From: JAPLKX01 sp035530195
Lineage (GTDB): Bacteria; Hydrogenedentota; Hydrogenedentia; Hydrogenedentales; SLHB01
Assembly: GCA_035530195.1 (NCBI GenBank)
Contig: DATKVG010000011.1
Coordinates: forward strand, 1 to 31,649
DNA: 31,649 nucleotides
Reading direction: 5' to 3'
A model generated the notes under the pieces. That model was not told where the DNA came from and ran no database searches. It saw nothing but the letters and a program-made list of their open reading frames with translations. The translations under genes and the position numbers were made by a program. Below are positions 7,824-15,886 of this stretch, one piece after another; the stretch's first letter is position 1; every line of letters begins with the position of its first letter.

Positions 7824-7900
7824 GCGTATCCGTAGACGCGGCGGCCCCGCCGCGTATTACGTGGGCAACATCTTACCGGATTTTCCCGCGTCCCACCGAA

Positions 7901-7992
7901 GCGAAAAACGGGGACTGGCTCGCGACGCCTCCGGTAGTTTGGAGGCGCTTTTTCGACAGTTTGAAAAAGGCGTGCCTGTCCCCGCTTTTCGC
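7901..7992. repeat. 92-bp palindromic REP-like element enclosing a terminator
   Basis: Terminal arms GCGAAAAACGGGGAC (7901-7915) and GTCCCCGCTTTTCGC (7978-7992) are complementary at 14 of 15 positions. Inner blocks match the element at 5713-5775. The intrinsic terminator stem lies in the middle. Confidence 0.7.
7926..7953 (+). terminator. Intrinsic terminator after the M32 gene
   Basis: Stem CGCCTCC (7926-7932) / GGAGGCG (7941-7947) with an 8-nt loop, followed by CTTTTTCG. It lies about 100 bp past the stop and inside the palindromic repeat 7901-7992. Confidence 0.8.
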
Positions 7993-8014
7993 GGCGTCTT
8001 CGGCGCGCCCTTTT

Positions 8015-8046
8015 CGATCCGTCCGATCCGTCCGATCCGTCCGATC
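8015..8046. repeat. 9-bp tandem repeat CGATCCGTC, about 3.6 units
   Basis: Three perfect CGATCCGTC units and a partial fourth, ending 13 bp past the stop codon of the minus-strand Gfo/Idh/MocA gene. No terminator stem is evident in it. A likely slippage-prone simple repeat. Confidence 0.85.
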
Positions 8047-8059
8047 AACTTCGCACTGT

Positions 8060-9409
8060 CTAAAGGGGCCAGCCGTCGCGGTACGGCCTTCTTACCCATT
8101 CGTTGGCCTCGGGCAAGTTCGGCACGGCCAGGTTCTCCGCATCCCACTGAAGAACTTTCCCCGGAAACCGCCGCGCCAGATTGCCGAGCAGCGCAAACTC
8201 CGTCAGCGGCCCCGCGTACGCAAAATCGGCCCCCGCTTTAGACTTGTTCCGGATCGCCCGCATCCAGTCGTCTTCATGGGTGCCCTCGACGCGCGGAATC
8301 GATTTCGCCGGCTGCTTGTAGGCCTGCATGGCCGTCTCAGGCACGAGCCTCGGGCTGTCCCCGTACACGCCGCACACGATCGTCGCTTTCTCGCCCCGGA
8401 ACAGCACGCCGCCCTCGGCGGGCAGTTGCCGCCCTTCTTCGAGTTCAGCCGGCCGCTGCGGCTCAAGCCCTTCGATCCAGTTGATCGCGATGGGCGGCAT
8501 ATTCCCGCGCGCGCCAAACCGGAACGTGACCAGCGCCGCGATCGGGTGGGTTTCCGCGTTCCCGCCAAGCACCGACGCCTCGACCGATTCCGGCGCGCCC
8601 AGCTTGAGCGCCGTGTACACGCAATCCAGCGTATGTACGCCCCGGTCGCCCATCATGCCGCAGCCGAAGTCCCACCAGCATCGCCACACCATCGGGTGAT
8701 ACGCCGGGTGATACGGCCGCGCCGGCGCCGGGCCAAGCCACATCTCCCAGTCCATCCCTTCGGGCGGTGCGGGCGTGTCCGTTGGCCGCTCGCTCCATTT
8801 CGAACTCCATCCCGCGTGGCCGTACGGGTAATACGACAAGCTGCACCAGGCGTCCACGGCCTTCACTTCGCCGATCGCTCCGTCCCAGATCCATTCGGCG
8901 ATCAGCCGCAGGCCTTCCATCGAATGACCCTGTATGCCCATCTGCGTCACCACGCCGGTCTCGGCGGCGATCCGGGCGAGTTGGCGCGCCTCGTACACGT
9001 CGTGCGTCAGCGGCTTCTGGCAATAGACATTCTTGCCGGCCTTCATGCAGGCCGCGGCGATCACGGCATGGGTGTGGTCCGGAGTGGCAATGACAATGCC
9101 GTCGATGTCCTTCTGCTCATCGAGCATCTTGCGATAATCTTTGTATACTTTGGCCTTGGGATACTTCTCAAACGTGTGCGCCGCATAGTTTGGATCCACA
9201 TCGCACAGGGCAACGATGTTGTTTTCCTTCGCGCAGTTCGCGATGTTGCCGCCGCCCATCCCGCCAACGCCGATCCCCGCGATGTTCAGTCTCTCGCTCG
9301 GCGGCGTTTGACCCGATGCGGCAACCGCGTGCCGGGGAACCAGGGAAAAAACGCCCGCGGCGGCGGCCCCGGCCAAAAACGTGCGGCGGGAAGTCTTTTG
9401 TTTGTCCAT
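8060..9409 (-). CDS. Tat-exported Gfo/Idh/MocA family oxidoreductase
   Basis: 449-aa secreted paralogue of the sugar dehydrogenase family. The N-terminus MDKQKTSRRTFLAGAAAAG is a twin-arginine signal (SRRTFL) followed by a hydrophobic stretch and an AVAAS-type cleavage region near residue 30. Then comes LNIAGIGVGGMGGG (Rossmann loop), DGIVIATPDHTHA, and YCQKPLTHD (Glu of the usual EKP replaced by Gln, as is common in the exported group). WWDFGCGMMGDRGVHTLD is the substrate-site block. The ATG at 9407-9409 has AAGGAGA 6 nt upstream; an upstream extension would bury the Tat signal. Export through Tat implies folding with bound cofactor before transport. The substrate is unknown. The stop is followed by repeats, not a clear terminator. 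Confidence 0.93.
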   Translation of the reverse strand: MDKQKTSRRTFLAGAAAAGVFSLVPRHAVAASGQTPPSERLNIAGIGVGGMGGGNIANCAKENNIVALCDVDPNYAAHTFEKYPKAKVYKDYRKMLDEQKDIDGIVIATPDHTHAVIAAACMKAGKNVYCQKPLTHDVYEARQLARIAAETGVVTQMGIQGHSMEGLRLIAEWIWDGAIGEVKAVDAWCSLSYYPYGHAGWSSKWSERPTDTPAPPEGMDWEMWLGPAPARPYHPAYHPMVWRCWWDFGCGMMGDRGVHTLDCVYTALKLGAPESVEASVLGGNAETHPIAALVTFRFGARGNMPPIAINWIEGLEPQRPAELEEGRQLPAEGGVLFRGEKATIVCGVYGDSPRLVPETAMQAYKQPAKSIPRVEGTHEDDWMRAIRNKSKAGADFAYAGPLTEFALLGNLARRFPGKVLQWDAENLAVPNLPEANEWVRRPYRDGWPL

Positions 9410-9473
9410 GACGTATCTCCTTAAAGGTCCCGCGGCCAGATTACGCTTCCGGGCGGCGGCAGTCAAAGAGAAT

Positions 9474-9512
9474 GCGGCGCGCGGACAGCCAAAGGCTGCA
9501 TCTGCGCGCCGC
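9474..9512 (-). terminator. Long hairpin after the C1 protease gene
   Basis: GCGGCGCGC (9474-9482) pairs with GCGCGCCGC (9504-9512), and inner CAGCC (9486-9490) pairs with GGCTG (9494-9498). It lies about 19 bp past the protease stop. The minus-strand tail is ATTCTCTTTG, moderately T-rich, so it is a plausible terminator. Confidence 0.6.
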
Positions 9513-9530
9513 AAAAGTTCCAGGCGGTGA

Positions 9531-11456
9531 CTACTTATTGTGCCGCCGCCTGATCCCCGCCATGGCGCCGCCCGCTATGCCAACCGCAAGCAGCGCCAGC
9601 GCGGCGGTGCCGGCCACCGGAAGGTTTTCATTGGTGGCCACGCCCGACAGCGCAACGGTAATCACCGGGTTGCCGGAGTCGTTGGTGCCGATCAGGAGTT
9701 CGTCCTCGTATTCGCCGTGCCACGTCGGCGCAAACGTGACGTCAAATGTGATCGATCCGCCCGGCGTAATCAACGCCGGCAGCGACGGCACGTTGCCCAG
9801 GGAAAACGCGCCCGTCATGGCCTTTTCAGCCACGGCGCTCCCCAGTTCTATCGACGTGACGCTCAAATCGTTGACGGTGTCGGTGTTCTGCACAACAACC
9901 TGTTCCGTAACCGATAGTCCCACCTCGAGTTTGGGGAAGGGCATCGCCAGATCCCCGCCCGGAAGAATGGAATCGGCTATTGCAACGGTACCCGCGGGAA
10001 CCGGCGCCGTGAAGCCTTTCAAGCAGACATTGATGTCATAGTCTGGGTCGCCGGTGTACCCCGCGTCCCACGCCGTGCCGTTGGAAGACACGTATGATTC
10101 CCCCGCATTTACCTCGACGCCCGAGGAAAAATCCGCGATCACGCGTTCCACGGCTATGGGCCGGTACCAGCCCGGCGTCGTGATCTCCAACACCAGCGCA
10201 AACTCGTCCCCAAGCGTAAGCGGCACCGGGGTATCCAGCGCTACCGTGTAGTAGCCTTCGAGCGGCAGCGAACCCGATTTACTCGCCAGCAGGTCTGAAA
10301 AATGCGAGCCGCTAAACGTGTCGTAAACATACACCGTGTATGTCGAGTTCGGCGCCCCGGCGTAAAAGCCGACCGCGACCAGGTCCTCGGAAGCATCGGA
10401 CGTAAACACATTCGCGCCCCAGCACGTCTCCGGCGTCGCCGACGTATAGCCGACGAAATCACACGCGCCAAGCTCGTCGTACTGGTAGATGCGGCTGTAT
10501 GTGTCAGGTTCAGACATCGGACCGAACACGTAAGCCCCTCCCGTCGGCACAACCGCATTCGTGTCGTAGTACGAGATATAGAAATAGCCGGATTCGCCCC
10601 AGAACGTGCCCCAACTGTTCTTGATAATCCACGCGCCGGGCAACGGATCAGCCTGCGGGCCGCCGGTAACCACCTTGGCGTCGTCCCAGCCGACCAGCGT
10701 GACCGCATGGTTGGACAACAAAGAGCCCATGTTCTCGATGGAGTCGGGGCAGTAGTAGGTGCTGTCGCCGGAATTGTAGTAATCCGCGTCCCACCACAAC
10801 GAAACCGAGAGGGCGCCGTAATTCATGACGGCGTCCTTGATCTCGGCGGACGCGGGAAACCGGAGCATGGACTCGATTTGCTTCATTTTTGGCCCGCCAG
10901 GCGAGGGCCTGTCGTCGTAGGCGTGATAGGGGTCGTGGGCCTCGAGCACGGGGCCGCCGCCACGCGCCAGGTAGGCGCACGACATGTAATCGTTGCCGCC
11001 GCCGCATGGCCCCATGTCAAAACCGTGGTAGTTCTTGAGATTGTTTTCCGAGAAGTTCCACGTCTCGTCGAGGTTCTTGAGCAGCCAGCTTTCGGCGGAC
11101 CCGTAGGTGGCAAACGTCCAGCACGACCCGCAGTTGCCCTGGTTTTTGACGGGCGTGACTTCACCGAGCGAGCGCAGGTCATATGACGCCGGAGCCTTAG
11201 TCCCTTTGGCGCCGGGATCCTCTTTGACCTGCATCTGCTTCCACGGCACCGGGATGTAGCCGAGCGCGTAGTCACCCGATTTGGCCTGGGGAATCCGGCC
11301 GTCCCGCCAGGCTTCAAACGCCGGGTTTGCCGGGCCAATCTGTAAAGACTGGGCCCAAGCGGCAGGCGCCGCAACGGATGCCAACCCTGCCGCAATAGTT
11401 ACGACAGCACATAAGCGTCCAATGAAACACCGGGTATTATGACCGCGACTACACAC
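9531..11456 (-). CDS. Secreted papain-like (C1A) cysteine protease with C-terminal sorting helix
   Basis: 641-aa exported protease. Residues 1-36 form a signal peptide ending AAWAQ. The catalytic domain spans about 88-300: VKNQGNCGSCWTFA holds oxyanion Gln106 and Cys112, SNHAVTLVGWDD holds His250, and WIIKNSWGTFWGESGYF holds Asn280. There is no obvious long inhibitory propeptide. After about residue 330 a lectin-like beta domain common in bacterial C1 proteases follows, and then, around 510-605, an ASPM/SPD-2/Hydin-like Ig repeat. The C-terminus is LPVAG, a 20-residue helix, then RRRHNK (612-641), a surface-sorting-type tail. The start is GTG (11454-11456) with GGGAGAAG upstream. Likely anchored at or released from the envelope. 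Confidence 0.92.
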   Translation of the reverse strand: MCSRGHNTRCFIGRLCAVVTIAAGLASVAAPAAWAQSLQIGPANPAFEAWRDGRIPQAKSGDYALGYIPVPWKQMQVKEDPGAKGTKAPASYDLRSLGEVTPVKNQGNCGSCWTFATYGSAESWLLKNLDETWNFSENNLKNYHGFDMGPCGGGNDYMSCAYLARGGGPVLEAHDPYHAYDDRPSPGGPKMKQIESMLRFPASAEIKDAVMNYGALSVSLWWDADYYNSGDSTYYCPDSIENMGSLLSNHAVTLVGWDDAKVVTGGPQADPLPGAWIIKNSWGTFWGESGYFYISYYDTNAVVPTGGAYVFGPMSEPDTYSRIYQYDELGACDFVGYTSATPETCWGANVFTSDASEDLVAVGFYAGAPNSTYTVYVYDTFSGSHFSDLLASKSGSLPLEGYYTVALDTPVPLTLGDEFALVLEITTPGWYRPIAVERVIADFSSGVEVNAGESYVSSNGTAWDAGYTGDPDYDINVCLKGFTAPVPAGTVAIADSILPGGDLAMPFPKLEVGLSVTEQVVVQNTDTVNDLSVTSIELGSAVAEKAMTGAFSLGNVPSLPALITPGGSITFDVTFAPTWHGEYEDELLIGTNDSGNPVITVALSGVATNENLPVAGTAALALLAVGIAGGAMAGIRRRHNK

Positions 11457-11565
11457 ACCTTCTTCTCCCGTAGGTTGTTACAGCACAGCACATTACAGCG
11501 GTTTCATCTCGATGTGTGGGAATACATTCAAGAACTCCTTGAGGCCAGGCTCCTTACCCCGCAGC

Positions 11566-11595
11566 AGTCTAGCAACGCCTTTGCGTTTGTGTCAA
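11566..11595 (-). promoter_or_regulatory. Sigma-70-type promoter of the C1 protease gene
   Basis: Minus strand: a perfect TTGACA (11590-11595) and TAGACT (11566-11571) with an 18-bp spacer. It gives a leader of about 100 nt to the GTG at 11456. Confidence 0.6.
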
Positions 11596-11642
11596 GACAG
11601 ATTTCAGCGATCGAGCGGCGACCTCGAGCGGCGTCCGTGCCC

Positions 11643-11682
11643 GAACACGGACAAACACGGACGCCCACATACGAACACGGAC
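11643..11682. repeat. 10-bp repeat GAACACGGAC, four units
   Basis: Units GAACACGGAC, AAACACGGAC, GCCCACATAC and GAACACGGAC in 10-bp register. GAACACGGAC is the reverse complement of the GTCCGTGTTC unit repeated at 26167-26216. It lies just upstream of the protease promoter. Confidence 0.75.
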
Positions 11683-12007
11683 GACGATGGTCCGATCATG
11701 TCCCTGTGTTTTATATAGGTCAAGTTGTTGCTCTTTTTGGGGCAGGAAAAGGGTTCAGGTTGTGGCGAGTTTTGCGGAACAAGGGTGATTCGGTTGACAA
11801 AACCCTGTGAAATAGTACGAGAGATAAGGAAAATATGTGTTGTAAGACCTGCGGAAGCCATTGAGAAGTTTTTTTCAAGCGAGAACGCAAGAGGCGCAAC
11901 GGAAAACCGGAGGAGAGGAGTGGAGTTGTAACGAGTAGCGGGGCGGGCTAAATGGCCCGCCCCGCATGACATCTCCGGCAAGTCGGCGTAAGCGGCTGCC
12001 AGAGGCC
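11683..12007. other. Intergenic region, AT-richer than surroundings, no supported gene
   Basis: Between the protease promoter region and the lipoprotein stop. It contains a TATATAAAA-like stretch near 11712, a TTGACA at 11795-11800 on the plus strand without a good -10, and the GC-rich hairpin listed separately. No open frame with a credible ribosome binding site and recognisable protein was found. Confidence 0.5.
11938..11965. repeat. Perfect 11-bp GC-rich hairpin after the lipoprotein gene
   Basis: GCGGGGCGGGC (11938-11948) and GCCCGCCCCGC (11955-11965) with loop TAAATG. It lies about 42 bp past the lipoprotein stop but has no U-tract on the minus strand. It could be an RNA 3'-end stabiliser or a REP-type element like those at 15975-16122. 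Confidence 0.7.
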
Positions 12008-12958
12008 TTATGGCGCGATCAACGATATGGTATCGGCCGTTATGACGCCTGACACCGATAATGTACCGGTTACTTGAATGTGGGTGCCGACTACGAGGTC
12101 CGCGGGGTCGCCGGGCGTTAAATCGGCGCGCACGATGGCGGCGGCGGTGAAATCGACGTCGATCACGGCGTCGGAATCATCGACGTCGAGCGTGAGCATT
12201 GACGTTACGGGATCTATGGCCGCAATGGCGCCGGTGGCCTGGGCCTCGGCTGACTGAACCTGAATGGTGGCGCGGAGTTGCGGCGTCAGGACGTATTTGC
12301 CGCTGTTACCGGCCTGGACCAGGTGGAAACTCTCGAAGTCGAGCAGCACCAACGAGCTTTCGCCTTCGGGAAGTACAAACCCGCCGGACACGAAGAGGTG
12401 GCCGTTGGCGGTGAGTTGGACTTCTTCGAGTACCGTGCCCGGGACGTCAGCCTGTACGAGTACGAGGCGTGGGGTCTCGATGGCCAGCCGGATCTTGCAG
12501 TACGAGCCGGCGGGAAGATCAGCCGTCGAGATGACTTCGCTGATGCCGGAGAGGTCGCGAAGGTTGACCTTTTTTTCGCCGGTGAACACGACGATCCGTT
12601 CTTTATCATCGCAGCATTCACACTCGTCGCACTCGCCTTCACCTTCACCCTCAGCCTTCTCGCCTTCACCTTCGCCCTCCCCTACTTCACCCTCACCTTC
12701 ACCTTCGCCTACTTCGCCTTCGCCTTCTCCCTCGGCTGTGGGGCAGTAGTCCAGGGTGATTTCGGTCACGGTTACGTCGAGGCTCGCCACGGACTCGAGG
12801 TCGAGCCGCGTCTTTGCGGCGGTGAGGCCCGCGTCGCCGGCAAGCAGCACGGTGACGTTGGATTTCCCTTCCGGCGATGGGCAGCCGAGGGGGAGGATGC
12901 CGGCCAGGCACACCGCGCAAATCAATACTACATAAACTGAAAACCTGCTCTGTCTCAT
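12008..12958 (-). CDS. DUF4382/DUF5666 lipoprotein with Gly-Glu repeat spacer
   Basis: 316-aa predicted lipoprotein. The signal peptide ends in lipobox LPLG-Cys26. Residues 34-72 (VTVLLAGDAG, VASLDVTVTEITLDY) and 122-233 (VNLRDLSG, LPAGSYCKIRLAI, GKYVLTPQLRATIQV) fit the DUF4382 domain, and the C-terminus (TGAIAAIDPVTSMLTLDV and on) fits DUF5666. The DUF4382 domain is interrupted at about 75-109 by an insert of repeated GEGEGE with Val/Lys-Ala breaks, then CDECECC (Cys110, 113, 115, 116). A strong AAAGGAGG lies 8 nt before the ATG. The role is unknown, but it is probably an envelope-anchored beta-sandwich protein. Confidence 0.85.
   Translation of the reverse strand: MRQSRFSVYVVLICAVCLAGILPLGCPSPEGKSNVTVLLAGDAGLTAAKTRLDLESVASLDVTVTEITLDYCPTAEGEGEGEVGEGEGEGEVGEGEGEGEKAEGEGEGECDECECCDDKERIVVFTGEKKVNLRDLSGISEVISTADLPAGSYCKIRLAIETPRLVLVQADVPGTVLEEVQLTANGHLFVSGGFVLPEGESSLVLLDFESFHLVQAGNSGKYVLTPQLRATIQVQSAEAQATGAIAAIDPVTSMLTLDVDDSDAVIDVDFTAAAIVRADLTPGDPADLVVGTHIQVTGTLSVSGVITADTISLIAP
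12632..12736 (-). repeat. In-frame GEGEGE coding repeat
   Basis: Near-tandem Gly-Glu codons inside the lipoprotein (residues 75-109), arranged as about four blocks split by Val-Gly or Lys-Ala. The DNA is a purine/pyrimidine-biased repeat (TTCACCTTC-type on the plus strand), so the copy number may vary between strains. Confidence 0.9.
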
Positions 12959-13149
12959 CGTGTTTCCTCCTTTAAACGCAACTGCGGAATTCCCGAGCAG
13001 GCATCCTCCCGAGCGTTAGACCCGCATTGAGGGGAGCATTTTCCATACCGGAAAAGCGATTTGTTGTTATGCGCTTCTAACATTGGGCGGGATCACGAGT
13101 TAGCGATTTTATTAGTTTGGCAAACGGAGCCCTTGAGTTCGGGAATTGT

Positions 13150-13182
13150 GTCAAATTGCCCACCCCGGTTGCGCAATTTGAC
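13150..13182. promoter_or_regulatory. Inverted repeat, candidate operator or bidirectional hairpin
   Basis: Perfect arms GTCAAATTGC (13150-13159) and GCAATTTGAC (13173-13182) with a 13-bp spacer. They lie in the region between the divergent lipoprotein and GH42-like genes, about 65 bp upstream of the plus-strand -35 box. A partial half-site GTCAAAT recurs at 13260-13266 inside the promoter spacer, which favours a protein-binding site. Confidence 0.45.
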
Positions 13183-13248
13183 CAATGGGAGTTTTTCTTG
13201 ACGAATATAACCGGGCCAAACGTTCATGAGCAGTTTGGCCTCCGTGTT

Positions 13249-13276
13249 TTGAGGACAGGGTCAAATGGGCTATAGT
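13249..13276 (+). promoter_or_regulatory. Candidate promoter of the GH42-like gene
   Basis: TTGAGG (13249-13254) and TATAGT (13271-13276) with a 16-bp spacer, 29 bp before the ATG at 13305. The start point would be near 13283, giving a short leader. Confidence 0.5.
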
Positions 13277-13304
13277 TGGCTTGTTTTTGGGCCGGAGAAG
13301 AGCC

Positions 13305-15779
13305 ATGAGCAAATCGGCTTTTTTATCAGGAATTATGGTCTTTTCGATTTTTGTTGGCATGCAGTTCGGTGCCGCCGCGGAATTTGTTTCGCACGTGCAT
13401 GTGTGCCCGCGGGGTGATTCGATAACGCTGAAGTTCGAGGCGGGCAGTGCGGGGACAGTCCACTTCGACGTTTCAGGATTGCTGGCGAGCCGAGCGCCGG
13501 TTGTTGACGGGATAGCCGAGTTTACGGTTGACACGCTCATGCTGCGGCCGGGCGACTACCTGGTGCGGGGAGTTCCTGAACCGGCGTCTGAGGGGGACGC
13601 GGGCGTATATGCGTTGACGGTTGGGCCGGCGCATGATGTGGAGCGTGTTCCGGTATGGCGTTGGGGCGGCGGGGAGGCGGACCCGGCGTGGTGGCGTGCG
13701 CGGGGCTTCACGGGGGGGTTTACGTCATCTATCCGGTCGCCCTGGAACCCATCTGCCGCGGGACATTATTTTGGACTTTTCGACCGGGCGGCCCGACAAG
13801 ACTTTGAATTGGGTCTTTATATTTCGCCGGTCACGGCGGCGGCGTTGGAGAAGGACGAATCGGTCCTGACGCTGCGGCCGGACGGGGACCGGTTTGAGAA
13901 ACCTTATCCGCTCGAGCCGGCGGTTGTCGAGTACTGCAAAGAAGTGGCGAGGTCGTGGCTGGAAAACCTGCGGGAGTTTCCGGCGCTGCGGCATGTGATG
14001 TTTCATTCGGAATGGCAGCAACCGTTTGGGGTAAACCCGGTTGCGTTGGAACTTGCACAGGCGGAGACGGGGCTGGACCTCGGGTCGTTTCTCACCGACA
14101 CGGGCGGATTGCGGGCGTTCGATTTCAAGCAGATACCCGAGGGCATCCTGGGCGACGATGACCCGAACTATCGGTTTCTGCAATGGTGGTGGCAGCGCGG
14201 CCACGGTACGGCGCCTCTGAACGCGATGCTGGCGGGGATCGTGAAGGGGTACAGGCCGGATGTGATCACGTGGCACGAGCCGTACCGGTTGGCGCCGGTG
14301 AGGAATTCGCACAAAGGGCTGGACTGCATTGCCACTTGGACTTACGGCCATCCGGACATCAAGCGGCTGGTCTACACCACGTATCTCCAAGCGGTGGCGC
14401 GGCTGGACAAGCAGCTTGTGCAACAGGACATCACGCTGTTTTTGTATGGCCGGTTTGTGGTGCCGCTGGGTGACTCGAGCGCGGAGGTTGACAGTGATTC
14501 GGCGGGCGGCGATCCGTATTTTACGGCGGGCCCGGATTACGCGCGTGAAGCGATTTGGCTGGTTTTGTCGCAGCGGCCGGACATCCTGGCGTTTTACTCG
14601 GCGGGGAGACTATCGCCGGATAATCCGACGCTGGACCCGTCTGTGAGTTCGCCGGAGACGTTTGAGGCGATCGGCCAGACATGCGAGGAACTGGTTGAGC
14701 CGTACGGGCCGGCGATTCTTCGTGCGACGCGTGTCCGTGCACGTACGGCGGTGCTGATGTCGGCGGCGGCGACGTGGTTCAACCGGGGGAAGAGCGTGCC
14801 GGGGTATGCCAACGAGCAGACGCTGCCTTATGCGACGCTTCTCATGATGAACCACGTGCCGTTTGACGTGCTGCTGGACGAAGACGTAAGTGAAGGGGCG
14901 CTGGACAGTTATGAGATACTGGCGATGCCGCGGGCGAGCACGCTTACGGCATCCGTACACGAGCGGGTCCGCCGCTTTGGTGAAGCCGGGAAGCGGGTGA
15001 TTGCGCAGGATCCTCTGCCGGCGCGGTTGCCTGGCGTAACGGTTACGGAATTTGACTTTTCGCATCAGGCGCGGGTCGATGGGAAACATCTGGCCAAGGG
15101 GGATGCGGTGACCGCGGAGGAAGACCGGGCCATCATGGAGAAGTACGCGGCGGAACTGGCGCCGCTGGTTGCGGATGTGCCGCGCCCGGCCGATGCGGCC
15201 TCGCCGCGCGTGTTGACCAACTCGCTGGAATCGGGCGGGGTCCTCTACCATTTTTTTGTCAACGATGGCAAGACGTACGGGCCGAGGTTTGGGCAGCATA
15301 AACTGCACTTCGAGCTTGGGGTGGCGCAGACGGCGGAGGTTTCCGTTGCCATTGACGGGCGACCGATCCTTTACGACGCAATGCAGCGGGCGCCAATCGA
15401 TTACATCGAGGAGAACGGACGCGCAAAGTTTGAACTGCGACTGCCCGCGGCAAGAGGGAAGCTGGTAGCGCAGTTGCGTGAGCCGATGGAGAGCGTTGAG
15501 ATCGTATCGCCGGAGAGGGCTGAGCCGGGACAGACAATCGAGATCGCCGTCACAGTCAAAGGAAAGTCCGGCGAGCCGATCGACGGGGCAATTCCTGTCC
15601 AGGTAGACTTTTATGACCCGCTGAACTGTCATACGCGGCGCTATACCGCCACGGAAAAGGGCCTGGTGCGGCTCAAGTTCACGCCGGCCCTCAACGATCC
15701 ACCGGGCCGGTGGGTTGTCAAGGTTTCGGAGCTGATTGCCGGCAAGAGCGCGCAGGTGGCTGTCGAGACACCCACTTAA
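13305..15779 (+). CDS. Large secreted GH42-like (beta-galactosidase-like) protein
   Basis: 824-aa protein with a signal peptide (MSKSAFLSGIMVFSIFVGM, cleavage after about GAAA). An N-terminal beta region (residues 25-105) precedes a TIM-barrel-like section (about 105-470: WRWGGGEADPAWW, VMFHSEWQQPFG, VITWHEPYR). At about 480-575 comes a GATase-like trimerisation domain of GH42 type (LPYATLLMMNHVPFDVLLDE, EILAMPRASTLT, RRFGEAGKRVIAQD), and the protein ends in a beta-sandwich. Two acidic residues in SEWQQ and HEPYR could be catalytic, but the assignment is uncertain. The ATG at 13305 has GGAGAAG upstream; an upstream TTG is less likely. Probably acts on polysaccharides in the periplasm or outside the cell. 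The exact family is not certain. Confidence 0.7.
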   Translation: MSKSAFLSGIMVFSIFVGMQFGAAAEFVSHVHVCPRGDSITLKFEAGSAGTVHFDVSGLLASRAPVVDGIAEFTVDTLMLRPGDYLVRGVPEPASEGDAGVYALTVGPAHDVERVPVWRWGGGEADPAWWRARGFTGGFTSSIRSPWNPSAAGHYFGLFDRAARQDFELGLYISPVTAAALEKDESVLTLRPDGDRFEKPYPLEPAVVEYCKEVARSWLENLREFPALRHVMFHSEWQQPFGVNPVALELAQAETGLDLGSFLTDTGGLRAFDFKQIPEGILGDDDPNYRFLQWWWQRGHGTAPLNAMLAGIVKGYRPDVITWHEPYRLAPVRNSHKGLDCIATWTYGHPDIKRLVYTTYLQAVARLDKQLVQQDITLFLYGRFVVPLGDSSAEVDSDSAGGDPYFTAGPDYAREAIWLVLSQRPDILAFYSAGRLSPDNPTLDPSVSSPETFEAIGQTCEELVEPYGPAILRATRVRARTAVLMSAAATWFNRGKSVPGYANEQTLPYATLLMMNHVPFDVLLDEDVSEGALDSYEILAMPRASTLTASVHERVRRFGEAGKRVIAQDPLPARLPGVTVTEFDFSHQARVDGKHLAKGDAVTAEEDRAIMEKYAAELAPLVADVPRPADAASPRVLTNSLESGGVLYHFFVNDGKTYGPRFGQHKLHFELGVAQTAEVSVAIDGRPILYDAMQRAPIDYIEENGRAKFELRLPAARGKLVAQLREPMESVEIVSPERAEPGQTIEIAVTVKGKSGEPIDGAIPVQVDFYDPLNCHTRRYTATEKGLVRLKFTPALNDPPGRWVVKVSELIAGKSAQVAVETPT

Positions 15780-15886
15780 CCTGTTTCTTTCCCGGCCGTT
15801 ACCTGTTGGTACCGTGCAAGAGCAAGGCGAGGAAAGCACCCCGCGAAGCAAATAAACGGTAACCCTATTTAAGTTCACAAGGTAAT

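Noticed and set aside
7682..9424. 580-codon plus-strand open frame
   Set aside because: Spans the M32 gene end, a terminator and the antisense of the Tat-exported oxidoreductase; compositional shadow.
11830..11866. Nine-codon plus-strand peptide starting MCCKTCGSH after AAGGAAAAT
   Set aside because: Too short and unconserved in sight to argue for translation; the only upstream TTGACA lacks a -10.
11725..11931. 68-codon plus-strand open frame
   Set aside because: Begins with TTG, lacks a family and lies in an AT-rich intergenic tract.
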